This document shows, one piece after another, positions 51,577 to 61,379 of a stretch of 64,000 nucleotides of DNA. The notes below the pieces were generated by a model. That model was given only the letters and a program-made list of their open reading frames with translations, did not search any database and had not been told where the DNA came from. Origin of the DNA: Candidatus Undinarchaeales archaeon (GTDB lineage: Archaea; SpSt-1190; JASMDC01); the NCBI GenBank assembly GCA_030753015.1, contig JASMDC010000004.1:1-64000 (forward strand), read 5' to 3'. Every line of letters starts with the position of its first letter. The stretch's first letter is position 1. Made by a program: the position numbers and the translations under genes.

Positions 51577-53790
51577 ATGGCTAGTGCCGGTACGAGGATC
51601 GCGGTGGTTGCGCTCCTTCTCCTCGTACTGGTCACGGCCGAGGACATATCCCTCACCGTGCGCCTGGTCACCAACAATCCGCTCGAGATCGGTTCCAGTG
51701 CCACCGTGTCGCTAAGCGTCCAGAACAGCGGTGAGTATGACACCGAGGTCGTGGTGGCCCTTGACGCCCCTCGCCTCGAGTCCTCTTCCCTGGGCGGGCC
51801 CGAGCAGAACCTGGGGTATCTGGACCCTGGGGCGAAGGGCCAGACTGACTGGCGTGTGACGGCCCCGGGCCCGGGCAACTACACTATCTGTGCGAACGTC
51901 ACCGGATCCGCCAGCATCGAGATGGACTATCCGATCCTGCCCGTATGCCTGAACGTCACAGCGATCACCAAGGTGGAGAGCAAGATCGAGGCAATAAACA
52001 GCACCGTGCTCACGGCCAAGGGTGTTCCCAAGAAGGGCGGATTGGCCGAGGTCCGACCACCACTGAACCTCACCCTGGCCAAGGGCACCATCACACGGGA
52101 GAACGGTAGCATCCAGTTCAAGCTCTCCGTGGAGAACACGGGTACAAGGGGCGACGTGGTGACCGTGAACGTGGAGGGGAAGGGTGCCACCGATGTGGAC
52201 CCCGCCTCGTTCAACCTCCCCCCCGGTGCGTCAAGGAGCGTCACCATACGGGTTCAGGGCACCGACCTCCTGGACATCACCGTGACAGTGAAGGACGACC
52301 TCGATCGGTTGCTGGTAACTGAGAGGGTGCTCGACCGCCCCAAGGAGACCACCAACTGGGCGCGTGCAATCGTGCCACTCCTGTTGATCATCCCCATAAT
52401 CTTCGTGATCATCATAAAGGGACGGGCCATGGAACGGCTCCTCCCCTCGCTGTACGTCCAGCGCTTCGAGAGCGTCATCGACGTCAGGGAGCGCGAATCC
52501 GAGCTCATGGGCAAGCGCATCTCCCTTGAGGGCAAGGTCATCCTGGACGAGAACTTCGAGTTATTCCACACGGTGTACGTCTACGATGCTTCAGGCGACT
52601 ACCTGGCCGCCACCACCGATATCCAGCTGGAAGAGGGTATCTACACGGTGACCGGTCGCCTGGGCCGCGCCGAACAAACTCAGGGTTACGTCCAGGAGGG
52701 CGAGCTCCTGCTCCAGGTGGAGTCCGCCCAGGGTGAGTGGCAGTCCGGTGCGTCGCTGTTCGCCATGCGCAACCATGTCCGTGCCGTGGTGGTGCTGGCC
52801 GTGCTCTACCTGCTCGTGTCCCGGCGCATCCGTGACATCACCTATATAGCACCGTGGGGCAACCTCCAGTACCTGGCCATCGCGCCCTTCTCGCTGCCCC
52901 TCATCCCCATCCTCTTCGCCCTCGTGCCACTGCTGGTGGCCCTGGTCATGGGTCCCGTTTTCTGCGGCTGGGTATGCCCCATTGGCTTCTTCCACGAGGT
53001 CATCGGTACAAGGCTCTCAAAGCCCCGGAAGGCGCTCGCGCGCCTCAACGACCGCAACATCAAGTACCTGGGGCTGCTCGTCGTCATCGTCGTGACCCTC
53101 GGCTTCCGAACACCGGCCCTGTGCCGGGTGTGCCCCTTCGGTGACGTGTTGGCGCGGATCGAGCTGGACCCGGGCATCTCCGCCGATGCCTTCGCAGGGG
53201 GGGTGTTCGCCTGGCGCCTAGGCATCCTGGGAGCGCTGATCATAGCCATGATCCTCATCCAGCCCATTTTCTGGTGCAAGAACCTCTGCCCCTACGGTGC
53301 GCTCCTGTCGGTGATGGGCATCACCAAGTGGATCGACGTCCATGTCCAACGACAGGCCTGCGTCGACTGCGGTCTGTGCGAGAACGTATGTCCCTACGAG
53401 CTGGGCATCCTCACCGACACCCACATGAACGAGTGTACGTCCTGTGGCAAGTGCGTGACCGTCTGCTTCAAGAACGCCCTGACGCTCAACTTCAATCCCG
53501 GTCTCATCCGACAGAACCTGGTGCCCGCGGTACTGGGCCTTCTGGTGGTGGCCATCATCCTGATGTTCCCCTTCATCAGCGAGCGTCTGCCGGTCACCAT
53601 CGATTACACGAAGTGTATCAAGTGCGGTGCTTGCTGGGAACAGCATCCCAAGTTTTTCGCTGAGGACGAACGAACCGGGTTCCCGGTCATCAGCGAGGAC
53701 TCAGCGGTGAAGGTCGCGGGGCTCACGCCAGAGGAGGCGGACCGCATAATAGCAGTATGTCCTGTGGACGCCATCTCCGTGGAGGATTGA
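51577..53790 (+). CDS. Membrane polyferredoxin (NapH/NosR-like) with an extracellular domain and OB-like domain
   Basis: 737 residues. Order: signal peptide (IAVVALLLLVLVTAE), two CARDB-like beta domains outside, a transmembrane helix at about 270-290, an OB-like domain (about 320-400), then a NapH-type membrane part with CGWVCPIGFFHEV, CRVCPFGD and CKNLCPYGALLS, and finally ferredoxin motifs CVDCGLCENVCPYE, CTSCGKCVTVC and a partial third CIKCGACWEQHP. It should carry electrons at the membrane. The ATG at 51577 follows an ATTTATAACT block; the upstream GTG at 51538 is less likely. The partner and the role of the outer domains are unknown. Confidence 0.85.
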   Translation: MASAGTRIAVVALLLLVLVTAEDISLTVRLVTNNPLEIGSSATVSLSVQNSGEYDTEVVVALDAPRLESSSLGGPEQNLGYLDPGAKGQTDWRVTAPGPGNYTICANVTGSASIEMDYPILPVCLNVTAITKVESKIEAINSTVLTAKGVPKKGGLAEVRPPLNLTLAKGTITRENGSIQFKLSVENTGTRGDVVTVNVEGKGATDVDPASFNLPPGASRSVTIRVQGTDLLDITVTVKDDLDRLLVTERVLDRPKETTNWARAIVPLLLIIPIIFVIIIKGRAMERLLPSLYVQRFESVIDVRERESELMGKRISLEGKVILDENFELFHTVYVYDASGDYLAATTDIQLEEGIYTVTGRLGRAEQTQGYVQEGELLLQVESAQGEWQSGASLFAMRNHVRAVVVLAVLYLLVSRRIRDITYIAPWGNLQYLAIAPFSLPLIPILFALVPLLVALVMGPVFCGWVCPIGFFHEVIGTRLSKPRKALARLNDRNIKYLGLLVVIVVTLGFRTPALCRVCPFGDVLARIELDPGISADAFAGGVFAWRLGILGALIIAMILIQPIFWCKNLCPYGALLSVMGITKWIDVHVQRQACVDCGLCENVCPYELGILTDTHMNECTSCGKCVTVCFKNALTLNFNPGLIRQNLVPAVLGLLVVAIILMFPFISERLPVTIDYTKCIKCGACWEQHPKFFAEDERTGFPVISEDSAVKVAGLTPEEADRIIAVCPVDAISVED

Positions 53791-53886
53791 AGCACGGGGC
53801 AGTTGCTTAGACATTGGTCTAAAACCATCAAAGTGGCGAGGTTAGTCTTAGAAAGAGGCAGACAAATTAGAGTCGCGAGATAGGAT

Positions 53887-56433
53887 TCAGGATTGATTCC
53901 GTACGTAATAATACCTGTATACTAACGAGAACATCAGTGCTAACATTAGGATGACGATCACTCCTTTACGCGTCATACTACCCTTTCCCCCTCCTTCCTG
54001 GAGAACAACGATTGAACCATCGTCCGACACGTAATAAAGGGATTCGTCCGCTGGCACGATACTAGATGCGATTGGATTATTCGTACGATAGCTCCATACC
54101 TCACTCCCATCTCTAGCATCGAGGGCGCGGATGTGCCGATCGCTGGTGCCCACGAAAAGAACGCCATCCTTGATGGTTGGTGAAAGGGTAGGATTGATCC
54201 CCTTTTCTATCTTCCAGTGTACATCACCGGTCTGAGCATCGAGAGCGTAGATATCAGGGGACAGGATATAGAGGATACCATCCGCGAGAACGGGTGCCGT
54301 TACGATTGAACTATTGGTTTGAAAGGTCCATATCTCAATACCATTCACTGCGTCCAAGGCATAGACAGCGCCGTCCTCTGAACCGAAATAGACGATCCCA
54401 TCGGCCACATATGGAGAGGCAAAAACCGATCCCTGCGTATGATACATCCATTTTTTCCCCCCCGTCTTTCCATCGAGCGCATAGACGTTTGCGTTGCCTG
54501 AACCTACGTACAAGATACCGTTCGCATAGACTGGTTGAGACTTGAGGCCCGCCCCGAGGGTACGGTTCCATACATGCTTACCGGTAGCTTCCTCCAGTGC
54601 AATGATTTTACTGCCGTCCGTAGAGATGAAGAGGAGGCCGTCCCCCCCAACAGGGGGAAGAAGCGAGTCCGCTCGATCGGTATAATAGGTCCATAGGATC
54701 CCCCCACTATCAACATCCACTGCATAGGCGAACATATTCTCTGAGGTGAAGACGACCTTCTCATTCGATACGAAGGGTGTTGAGAGCCTGTGGAACCCCT
54801 CCATATGGAATGACCATTGAATTGAACCCGTCAGAGCATTAATTGCATAGAGGTGACCATCCGACGATGTGCTATAGACGTTCCCCGCCTCAATAACGAG
54901 GGGGGGAGCAATCGCGCCCCCTGACTTGAAGCTCCACGCGGGTCCGAAATCGAAGGAGAAATCCTTTCGAGAAGACGCTCCTTGCGTTCCTACATCCTCT
55001 GCCAGTACCTCGTTCACAGGTGTGGGCTCGGGAGGGATCATGGCCGTAGATGGGATGACTGTTATAGTTGACCGCCTACATCCATAATTCTTTTTCTCGT
55101 CCTCGCAACATACCCTTGCTGTATGATGGCCCTCCCCTAGGTCGAGCTCCCACAGTACCGTCCCATTCAGGTTATCGGTCCAGGAATGGGGCTCACCATC
55201 GATGAGAAGGCCACAGTCAGTTATTGATGGATACTCATTAGTGACATTCACGAACAAGGTGACCATCCTAGATGCGACGGTTACATCTTGGATTTCGAAA
55301 AACGGGGGAGCCCCTTCAAGGACCGTAATCCTGGCGGAGTCCCCATCCATCGATGGGCCGAGGTCGTTTACAATCTGCTGTATCTCCTTGGCAAGTGCTT
55401 GCGCAGCCAGGTCATGGGCTTGGGCGTTCGGATGCATGTCGCGAGGATGGACATGGAAGTCCTCATCATCCCCCCCTGCGTATAGCGGGAGCAGGTCAAC
55501 GGCCCTGATCCCATTTTCACGGCAGAAGGTCATGATGAGGTCGTGGATACCGTTAAAGGGATAGTCCCTCAGGTTATAGAAATGGGGGAAGACCATTACG
55601 ATAAGGGTAATGTTACTCTCCTCTGCTACCCTCTTCATCTCTGCGATGTGCTCTGATGTCTTGGTCCAGTGCCCATCGGTAGTGCCAAGATAATCGGAGC
55701 GGTACTGCTCCACCATCGTACGCGTGGCGACGCGGTTCATTATCCTTCCGGAGATAAAGTCGAATAAAGCGCTCCAGGGTGGTTCGGAATACTTGATATC
55801 CCCTCGTGTGCGTCGTTTATTATAGATATCATTGAGCATATATCCGAGAACGACAATATGGGGTTTCACCCCGGGTTCCAACCACGTTAATTGCTCGATT
55901 TCTTGGCGAGTAGAATATCCCTGCACTGCCGCATTGAGTACTTGGTACCGTTCACCCCCTTGGGCACTCCCCTGAAGGAAGCGTTCCAATCGAGAAGAAT
56001 AGGTATCTTCATTGGCAACACCATAACCAAATGAAAAGGAGTCCCCGAGCACAAGCACCCTCACAGACCCATTGCTCGTGAGGAGTCTCCGATCGGGTCC
56101 ACGCATCCCCCATGAATTAATGTGATACTCGACCCTCCCATCCGGGGGGAGCGTATTATATGGATCTCCATCGTACATGGTGAAGAAAGTACTATTAGGT
56201 ATGGGCTCGTACTCCAACATGGGATTAGCACTCGAGCGTATGGCGAACGTACCGCTTTGCAGTTCAAGTGGGGAAGGGGTGAACATCCGAACACCAATCT
56301 CCAGGAGGAGTAAGGTCATCATCACACTTACTCCGACCACGATCACTTTTCCCTTGAATTGAGGTGTAATACGGCCGCGTTGCTTGGTCCTATCCTCTCC
56401 CTTACCATTAGGCATTATCGACGTCGAGGCCAT
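53887..56433 (-). CDS. SGNH/GDSL hydrolase fused to a PQQ-type beta-propeller
   Basis: About 848 residues. One N-terminal anchor helix (VIVVGVSVMMTLLLLEIGV) is followed by an SGNH hydrolase: VLVLGDSFSFGYG carries the nucleophile Ser and HPNAQAH holds the catalytic His. A beta-sandwich linker leads to at least seven PQQ-like blades of the form YVGSGNANVYALDGKTGGKKWMY, and a final transmembrane helix. The gene is AT-richer than its neighbours. ATG at 56433 is preferred; 56472 is also open. It probably deacylates or acetyl-esterifies a surface polymer. The fusion is unusual. Confidence 0.83.
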   Translation of the reverse strand: MASTSIMPNGKGEDRTKQRGRITPQFKGKVIVVGVSVMMTLLLLEIGVRMFTPSPLELQSGTFAIRSSANPMLEYEPIPNSTFFTMYDGDPYNTLPPDGRVEYHINSWGMRGPDRRLLTSNGSVRVLVLGDSFSFGYGVANEDTYSSRLERFLQGSAQGGERYQVLNAAVQGYSTRQEIEQLTWLEPGVKPHIVVLGYMLNDIYNKRRTRGDIKYSEPPWSALFDFISGRIMNRVATRTMVEQYRSDYLGTTDGHWTKTSEHIAEMKRVAEESNITLIVMVFPHFYNLRDYPFNGIHDLIMTFCRENGIRAVDLLPLYAGGDDEDFHVHPRDMHPNAQAHDLAAQALAKEIQQIVNDLGPSMDGDSARITVLEGAPPFFEIQDVTVASRMVTLFVNVTNEYPSITDCGLLIDGEPHSWTDNLNGTVLWELDLGEGHHTARVCCEDEKKNYGCRRSTITVIPSTAMIPPEPTPVNEVLAEDVGTQGASSRKDFSFDFGPAWSFKSGGAIAPPLVIEAGNVYSTSSDGHLYAINALTGSIQWSFHMEGFHRLSTPFVSNEKVVFTSENMFAYAVDVDSGGILWTYYTDRADSLLPPVGGDGLLFISTDGSKIIALEEATGKHVWNRTLGAGLKSQPVYANGILYVGSGNANVYALDGKTGGKKWMYHTQGSVFASPYVADGIVYFGSEDGAVYALDAVNGIEIWTFQTNSSIVTAPVLADGILYILSPDIYALDAQTGDVHWKIEKGINPTLSPTIKDGVLFVGTSDRHIRALDARDGSEVWSYRTNNPIASSIVPADESLYYVSDDGSIVVLQEGGGKGSMTRKGVIVILMLALMFSLVYRYYYVRNQS

Positions 56434-56866
56434 GGGAGTTTCCCTTAGAATCTGATTGGGTCTCCGGTGCAATGCTGGAAGGGCGATCCTTGCCAGATTT
56501 CCTGGACAGGAAAAGTGGGCTCAAGAAGAAGTTGGTTTGACCTATTTGCGTCACTACAATCCGAACGGATGAATTCCTCCATTGCTCAGTTCCTCTGATA
56601 GAGGAAGTCGTACCTGATGGAAAGTGGGCCTTCCGACGTTGAATGGATGAGGGGTTTAATGTGATACAACTGATAATGGTCGCCAGCACCCTCATCCATC
56701 CTCTTTCGCATTATCACGAATGCGTCATGCTTTTCAAGTAATAAAAGGGTTACGCTCCATCCTTTATCGAGGGACATCGCCTCGTTTACGTTCATGGTTT
56801 CTGTCCATCGTTACTGAACGGACGTGGTGATGGACCATTCCACCTCTGGCCAGACGCAGGTATCCT
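56434..56866. other. 433-base AT-richer gap with a weak small open frame
   Basis: The minus-strand frame 56586-56795 reads MNVNEAMSLDKGWSVTLLLL and has a plausible composition for a 69-residue protein, but no family is recognised. Nothing else is convincing. Confidence 0.35.
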
Positions 56867-57607
56867 CTACCCAATCACGGGATTCGCGTCAATATCGAAC
56901 GGGTTCGTCCTCATCGCGAGGGAGAACAGGTACGGGTGGTCGTCCTTGAGGTGCCTCATGTACGCAAGCCACTGACGGACGAGCAGGACGTAGGCGCGTT
57001 GCAGGTCCTTGGCCAGGTGCTCACGGTCAGTGTCGGGGAGCACGTCGAGGTCCGGACGGACAGCCAGTTCCTCGGTAAGGTGGAACACAGCCTGGAGGAG
57101 TTCGGTGAACGACTCGTGCTCCAGGAGGTTGGGATTGGCGAGCAGGCGCACCATGACCTTCCGCTTCTCGATGAGGAACCGCCGCAGGTCCTCGAGCTCC
57201 ACACGGTCGATCTCGATGTCGTAGCCATGGTCCTCCAGTCCCAACACTACCCGGTCGAAGTGCTCGTCGTCCCAGTCACCAGTGATGATAAGGCGCTTCC
57301 GGATCGAGTCGACGTACGGGTCCAAGTGGGCGAAGTACTTCAGCAGCAGGGTCCCGGCCTCGCTGAAGAACACACCGATGAGCATGTTCAACTTCTCCAA
57401 GCGGATGTGGCGCTCTCGCTCGTTGAGCACCTTCTCGACGATTAGGGAGACCAGGAGGACCTCGATGGGGAGGAAGGCGAGGTCGCTCACCATGAACTTG
57501 CCGATGTGCTCCGGATCATGGAAGATGACGAAGTGGACGAGGTAGATGATCGTGGAGGTTACGACGAGGATGATGGCCAGTCGTGCCTCCCAGCTCAGGC
57601 GTCCCAC
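56867..57607 (-). CDS. Membrane protein with two N-terminal helices and a helical cytoplasmic domain
   Basis: 246 residues. Hydrophobic segments at about 9-30 and 45-62 precede a mainly helical domain with LEKLNMLIGVFFSEAGTLLL and several Arg/Glu-rich helices. I do not recognise a family. The GTG at 57607 lies about 27 bases after the A/T block at 57632-57641. Confidence 0.72.
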   Translation of the reverse strand: MGRLSWEARLAIILVVTSTIIYLVHFVIFHDPEHIGKFMVSDLAFLPIEVLLVSLIVEKVLNERERHIRLEKLNMLIGVFFSEAGTLLLKYFAHLDPYVDSIRKRLIITGDWDDEHFDRVVLGLEDHGYDIEIDRVELEDLRRFLIEKRKVMVRLLANPNLLEHESFTELLQAVFHLTEELAVRPDLDVLPDTDREHLAKDLQRAYVLLVRQWLAYMRHLKDDHPYLFSLAMRTNPFDIDANPVIG

Positions 57608-57631
57608 AGCTCTTGAGCAGGTGAGAAAAGG

Positions 57632-57641
57632 CTATTTATGT
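57632..57641. promoter_or_regulatory. TATA-like element between a membrane protein gene and the SsnA-like gene
   Basis: CTATTTATGT lies about 27 bases before the minus-strand GTG at 57607 and about 35 before the plus-strand GTG at 57673. It is the only A/T block in the 65-base gap. Confidence 0.55.
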
Positions 57642-57672
57642 CTTTGCCCCCTGGCCTTCCCGGGGATACGGC

Positions 57673-58983
57673 GTGACCACCGAGGAGACCCTGTTCATCA
57701 AGAACGGTACTATAGTCACCATGGGTGAGCAGAACCGAGTGTTGAAGGGCTCGGTGCTCATGGAAGGTGGTCGTATCGCCGCGGTCGGGGACGTCAAGAC
57801 CACTGCTGACAAGGTAGTCGATGCTACAGGAAAGCTGGTCATCCCGGGTATCCCCTGCGGTCATTCCCATATGTACGGGGTGTTCTCCCGGGGCATGGCA
57901 CTCAAGTCCGAACCCGCTACGGACTTCAAGGAGATACTGGAGCGATTGTGGTGGATGCTCGACAAGGGGCTCACGCTCAAGGACGTTCGGCTCTCGGCCG
58001 AGGTGTGCCTGTGCGAGGCCATCCGCTGTGGCACGACATCATTCGCCGAGCATCATGCGTCGCCCAACGCGGTCATCGGCAGCCTCCAGACCATCGCCGA
58101 CGCTGTGGACCGGGCCGGGCTGAGAGGACTGTTGTGCTACGAGACCTCGGACCGCGACGGCGAAGATATCGCACGGCAGGGCATTGAGGAGAACCGCGCC
58201 TTCGCTGCCAGCTACCGTGACCACCCGCGGATCCGCGGTAACTTCGGGCTGCACGCATCGCTCACCCTCTCGGACGAGACCCTGGCCCGGTGCGTCGAGG
58301 CCGAGGGCCCGCTGGGCTGTGGGTTCCATGTTCACGTGGCCGAGGGCCAATGCGATGTGGATGATGCGAAAGAGAAGTACGACATGGGTGTGGTGGAGCG
58401 GCTCCATGACCGGGGCATCTCCGGTCCGCGCTCGATCTTCGTCCATTGCGTCCACGCATCAGATGCAGAGAAGGACCTGCTGGCCAGTACAAAGACCCAC
58501 GTGGCCCACAATCCCGAGTCGAACATGAACAACGCCGTGGGCGTTGCCGATGTACAGGGGATGCTGGACCGGGGCGTCAACGTCGGCCTGGGGACCGATG
58601 GTTTCACGTTCAATATGTTCCGGGAAGCAAAGAGCGCCTATGTAGTGCATAAGCTCGCCACCAGGGACCCGCGTTCCATGGGTGCGGACACGGTGATGGA
58701 CCTGCTGTTCCGTCGCAATGCCGCGATACTGGACATGCCCGTGGGAGAAGTGGCGCCTGGCAAGTGCGCCGATGCGGTCATCCTCGATTACGATCCGCCT
58801 ACACGGCTCAACGGCGGTAACTTCCCCTGGCACTTCATGTTCGGTCTCGAGGACTATCAGGTACGCACCGTCATCGCAGACGGGAAGGTGGTTATGGAGG
58901 ACCGCATCATCAATACACTGAACGAGGCGCGCATCATGGCTGAGGCGCGCGAGGCCTCGGCGGCCTTGTGGGACCGACTCTGA
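57673..58983 (+). CDS. ssnA: SsnA-like aminohydrolase (amidohydrolase superfamily)
   Basis: 436 residues. The metal site has GHSHMYGVFSRG (HxH) with the later His of HVHVAEG and Asp of GTDGF. The block SFAEHHASPNAVIGS and LLCYETSDRDG is close to SsnA, an aminohydrolase found in purine and urate degradation clusters of gut bacteria. It is followed by a PreA-like and a cytosine-deaminase-like gene, suggesting catabolism of nitrogen heterocycles. It begins with GTG about 35 bases after an A/T block. Substrate is not established for the family at large. Confidence 0.86.
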   Translation: MTTEETLFIKNGTIVTMGEQNRVLKGSVLMEGGRIAAVGDVKTTADKVVDATGKLVIPGIPCGHSHMYGVFSRGMALKSEPATDFKEILERLWWMLDKGLTLKDVRLSAEVCLCEAIRCGTTSFAEHHASPNAVIGSLQTIADAVDRAGLRGLLCYETSDRDGEDIARQGIEENRAFAASYRDHPRIRGNFGLHASLTLSDETLARCVEAEGPLGCGFHVHVAEGQCDVDDAKEKYDMGVVERLHDRGISGPRSIFVHCVHASDAEKDLLASTKTHVAHNPESNMNNAVGVADVQGMLDRGVNVGLGTDGFTFNMFREAKSAYVVHKLATRDPRSMGADTVMDLLFRRNAAILDMPVGEVAPGKCADAVILDYDPPTRLNGGNFPWHFMFGLEDYQVRTVIADGKVVMEDRIINTLNEARIMAEAREASAALWDRL

Positions 58984-59026
58984 CAAGATATACTCATCAA
59001 TCATAGAACATGGAGGAGAGAAGGAC

Positions 59027-60124
59027 ATGGCTGATATCTCGACGGACATACTCGGTATGAAGATGAAGAATCCGGTGATGCCCGCGGCGGGCCCGCCCTG
59101 CCTTGACGGCGACGCCATGGTGGCGGTCTCCGAGGGTGGTGCTGGTGCCATCGTGGCCAAGACCGTGAGCAGGCAGCCTGCGAAGGTACCCCGACCCTGC
59201 ATGTACCGGATCCGGAACAGCATGCTCAACACCGAGCTCTGGTCCGACCTGCCTGTTGAGCAGTGGATCAAGACCGAGTACAAGAAGGCTCTGTCCACCG
59301 GGCTCCCCCTCATAGCGAGCCTCGGGTACAACGCCGAGGACATCGGTGAGCTGGCGCCCAAGCTAGAGAAGGCCGGTGTCCACGCTCTCGAGCTCTCCAC
59401 CCATTACCTTGGCACCGATCCCAAGCCCATGGTTGACGCCATCAAGGCGGCCAAGGAGGGGACGTCCATCCCCGTGCTGCCCAAGCTCTCCCCCAACATC
59501 CTCGACATCATGGAGTTCGCCCGTGCCGCGGTGAAGGCTGGGGCCGACGGTATCGTCGCCATCAACTCTCTGGGTCCGTGCCTGACCATCGACCTGGAGA
59601 CAGGGATGCCCGTCCTGGGCGGCGACAGCGGGTATGGTTGGGTGTCCGGAGATGCTATCAAGCCAGTGGCCCTTCGGTGCGTATATGACATCGCCCGGGC
59701 CGTGGACGTCCCCGTCATCGGGGTGGGCGGCATCCGCACCGGACGCGACGCAGCCGAGTTCATCATGGCCGGCGCCGCTGGTGTCGGCGTGTGCACGGCG
59801 GCCATCCTCGAGGGACCATCTGTGTTCGGCCGGATCGCTCGCGAGCTCGAAGTGTTCATGACGGCCCACGACTACAGGTCTATCGAAGACATGCGCGGTG
59901 TGGCCATCCGCAACGCCAAGGGGCGCAAGGGCAAGACAACTCCCTCCTATCCCAAGGTCGATGCTGACCTTTGCACGGGATGTGGCGTCTGTGTCAAACA
60001 TTGTATCTACGACGCGCTCACTCTCAAGGACGACGTTGCCCAGGTGGACAGGAAGAAGTGCTATGGCTGCGGGCTATGCACCTCCTACTGCGCTGTGAGG
60101 GCGATCAAGATCAAGTACTGGTGA
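59027..60124 (+). CDS. PreA-like dihydropyrimidine/dihydroorotate dehydrogenase with two 4Fe-4S clusters
   Basis: 365 residues. An FMN-binding barrel: N-terminal MKNPVMPAAGPPCLDGDA, then PVLPKLSPN, GIVAINSLGPCLTIDLE and VIGVGGIRTGRDAAEF, as in PreA. The C-terminus has two ferredoxin motifs, CTGCGVCVKHC and CYGCGLCTSYC. At the active-site loop the expected NxSCPHG is LSTHYLGTDP, without the catalytic Cys. A GGAGG lies near the ATG and an AGATATACT block upstream. No PreT-like flavin/NAD subunit is nearby, so its electron partner is open. Confidence 0.88.
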   Translation: MADISTDILGMKMKNPVMPAAGPPCLDGDAMVAVSEGGAGAIVAKTVSRQPAKVPRPCMYRIRNSMLNTELWSDLPVEQWIKTEYKKALSTGLPLIASLGYNAEDIGELAPKLEKAGVHALELSTHYLGTDPKPMVDAIKAAKEGTSIPVLPKLSPNILDIMEFARAAVKAGADGIVAINSLGPCLTIDLETGMPVLGGDSGYGWVSGDAIKPVALRCVYDIARAVDVPVIGVGGIRTGRDAAEFIMAGAAGVGVCTAAILEGPSVFGRIARELEVFMTAHDYRSIEDMRGVAIRNAKGRKGKTTPSYPKVDADLCTGCGVCVKHCIYDALTLKDDVAQVDRKKCYGCGLCTSYCAVRAIKIKYW

Positions 60125-60129
60125 TTATC

Positions 60130-61374
60130 ATGGCTGACCTCGTTGTGCGCAACGCTCTTCTCAGGGGCGCGGACAAGACCGTGGACATCGTCATCGATCA
60201 GGGCCGTATCGCCGCCCTGGAGCCCAAGTTCGGGGGACAGGCATCGACCGAGGTGGACGCGGCGGGCGGGCTGGTGCTCCCCAGCTTCACCGATCCCCAC
60301 ATCCACCTGGACAAGGTGCTCATCTCAGAGGTCGTACGGGACAACGTGTCCGGTAACCTTGAGGAGGCCATCGCGATCATCTGGGAGAAGAAGAAGCGCT
60401 ACACCCTCGACGACATCATGGGGCGGGCCGGCAGGACCGTCCAATGGGCGGTACTGAACGGGACCACACGCCTCTGTAGTCATGTGGACGTGGACACCGT
60501 TGGCGGTCTCATGCCCCTTAAGGGTGTGCTCGCGGCCCGTGAGAAGTGCAAGGATATAGCCGATCTCCGGATCGTCGCGTTCCCCCAGGAGGGGATCGTC
60601 CAGGACGAGGGGTGCAAGGAGCTTATGTGGAAGGCCATGGAGATGGGCGCGGACATCGTAGGAGGAATGCCCTTCAACGAGATGACGTCCGACGATTCTA
60701 AAAAGCACCTGGACATCTGCTTCGAGATCGCTAAGGAGCATGATGCGCCCTTGGACATGCACGTTGACGAGACCGACAATCCGAACGCTCGGACCCTGGA
60801 GGAGTACGCCACGCGGGCCATCAAGAACGGATTTGTGGGTCGCGTGACGGCCGGCCACACCTGTGCTCTGTCCGCGTACGACGACCACCACGCTGCCAAG
60901 GTCATAGGGCTGGTGAAGCGAGCCCAGATGAACATGATCACTAATCCCGCCACGAACCTTATGCTCCAAGGCAGGCTGGACATCGGTAATATCCGCCGTG
61001 GGCTCACCCGTGTCAAGGAGCTACTGGCTGCTGGTGTGAACGTAGCCTACGGTCAGGACTGTGTCAAGGACACATTCTACCCGACCTTCGGCCAGTGCGA
61101 CCTTCTAGAGGTTGGGCTCCTGTGCGCCCATGCGGTCCAGCTGTCCATGCCGAATGAGATCGAAACGCTCATGGACATGCCCACTGTGAACGCGTCACGG
61201 ATGTTCGAGGTGGCGGACTACGGCATCGCTGCCGGTAACACCGCCGATCTCGTGGTGCTCGCCGAGAAGAGCCCGCAGGAGGCATTCCGCACGCACCTGC
61301 CCCGACCTGCGGTCATCAAAGGCGGTCGCATCGTGGCCCGATCATCGATCACACGGGAGCTGGTGCGCGGCTGA
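60130..61374 (+). CDS. Cytosine deaminase-like amidohydrolase (CodA family)
   Basis: 414 residues. The first metal motif is TDPHIHLDK, then CSHVDVDT, MHVDETDNP, TAGHTCAL and an Asp in GQDCVKDTFYP, in the CodA order. The family hydrolyses cytosine, isocytosine or related rings such as creatinine and hydantoins; this protein differs enough that the substrate is uncertain. The ATG at 60130 lies five bases after the PreA stop; the longer frame from 59971 overlaps PreA. Confidence 0.88.
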   Translation: MADLVVRNALLRGADKTVDIVIDQGRIAALEPKFGGQASTEVDAAGGLVLPSFTDPHIHLDKVLISEVVRDNVSGNLEEAIAIIWEKKKRYTLDDIMGRAGRTVQWAVLNGTTRLCSHVDVDTVGGLMPLKGVLAAREKCKDIADLRIVAFPQEGIVQDEGCKELMWKAMEMGADIVGGMPFNEMTSDDSKKHLDICFEIAKEHDAPLDMHVDETDNPNARTLEEYATRAIKNGFVGRVTAGHTCALSAYDDHHAAKVIGLVKRAQMNMITNPATNLMLQGRLDIGNIRRGLTRVKELLAAGVNVAYGQDCVKDTFYPTFGQCDLLEVGLLCAHAVQLSMPNEIETLMDMPTVNASRMFEVADYGIAAGNTADLVVLAEKSPQEAFRTHLPRPAVIKGGRIVARSSITRELVRG

Positions 61375-61379
61375 GGACC

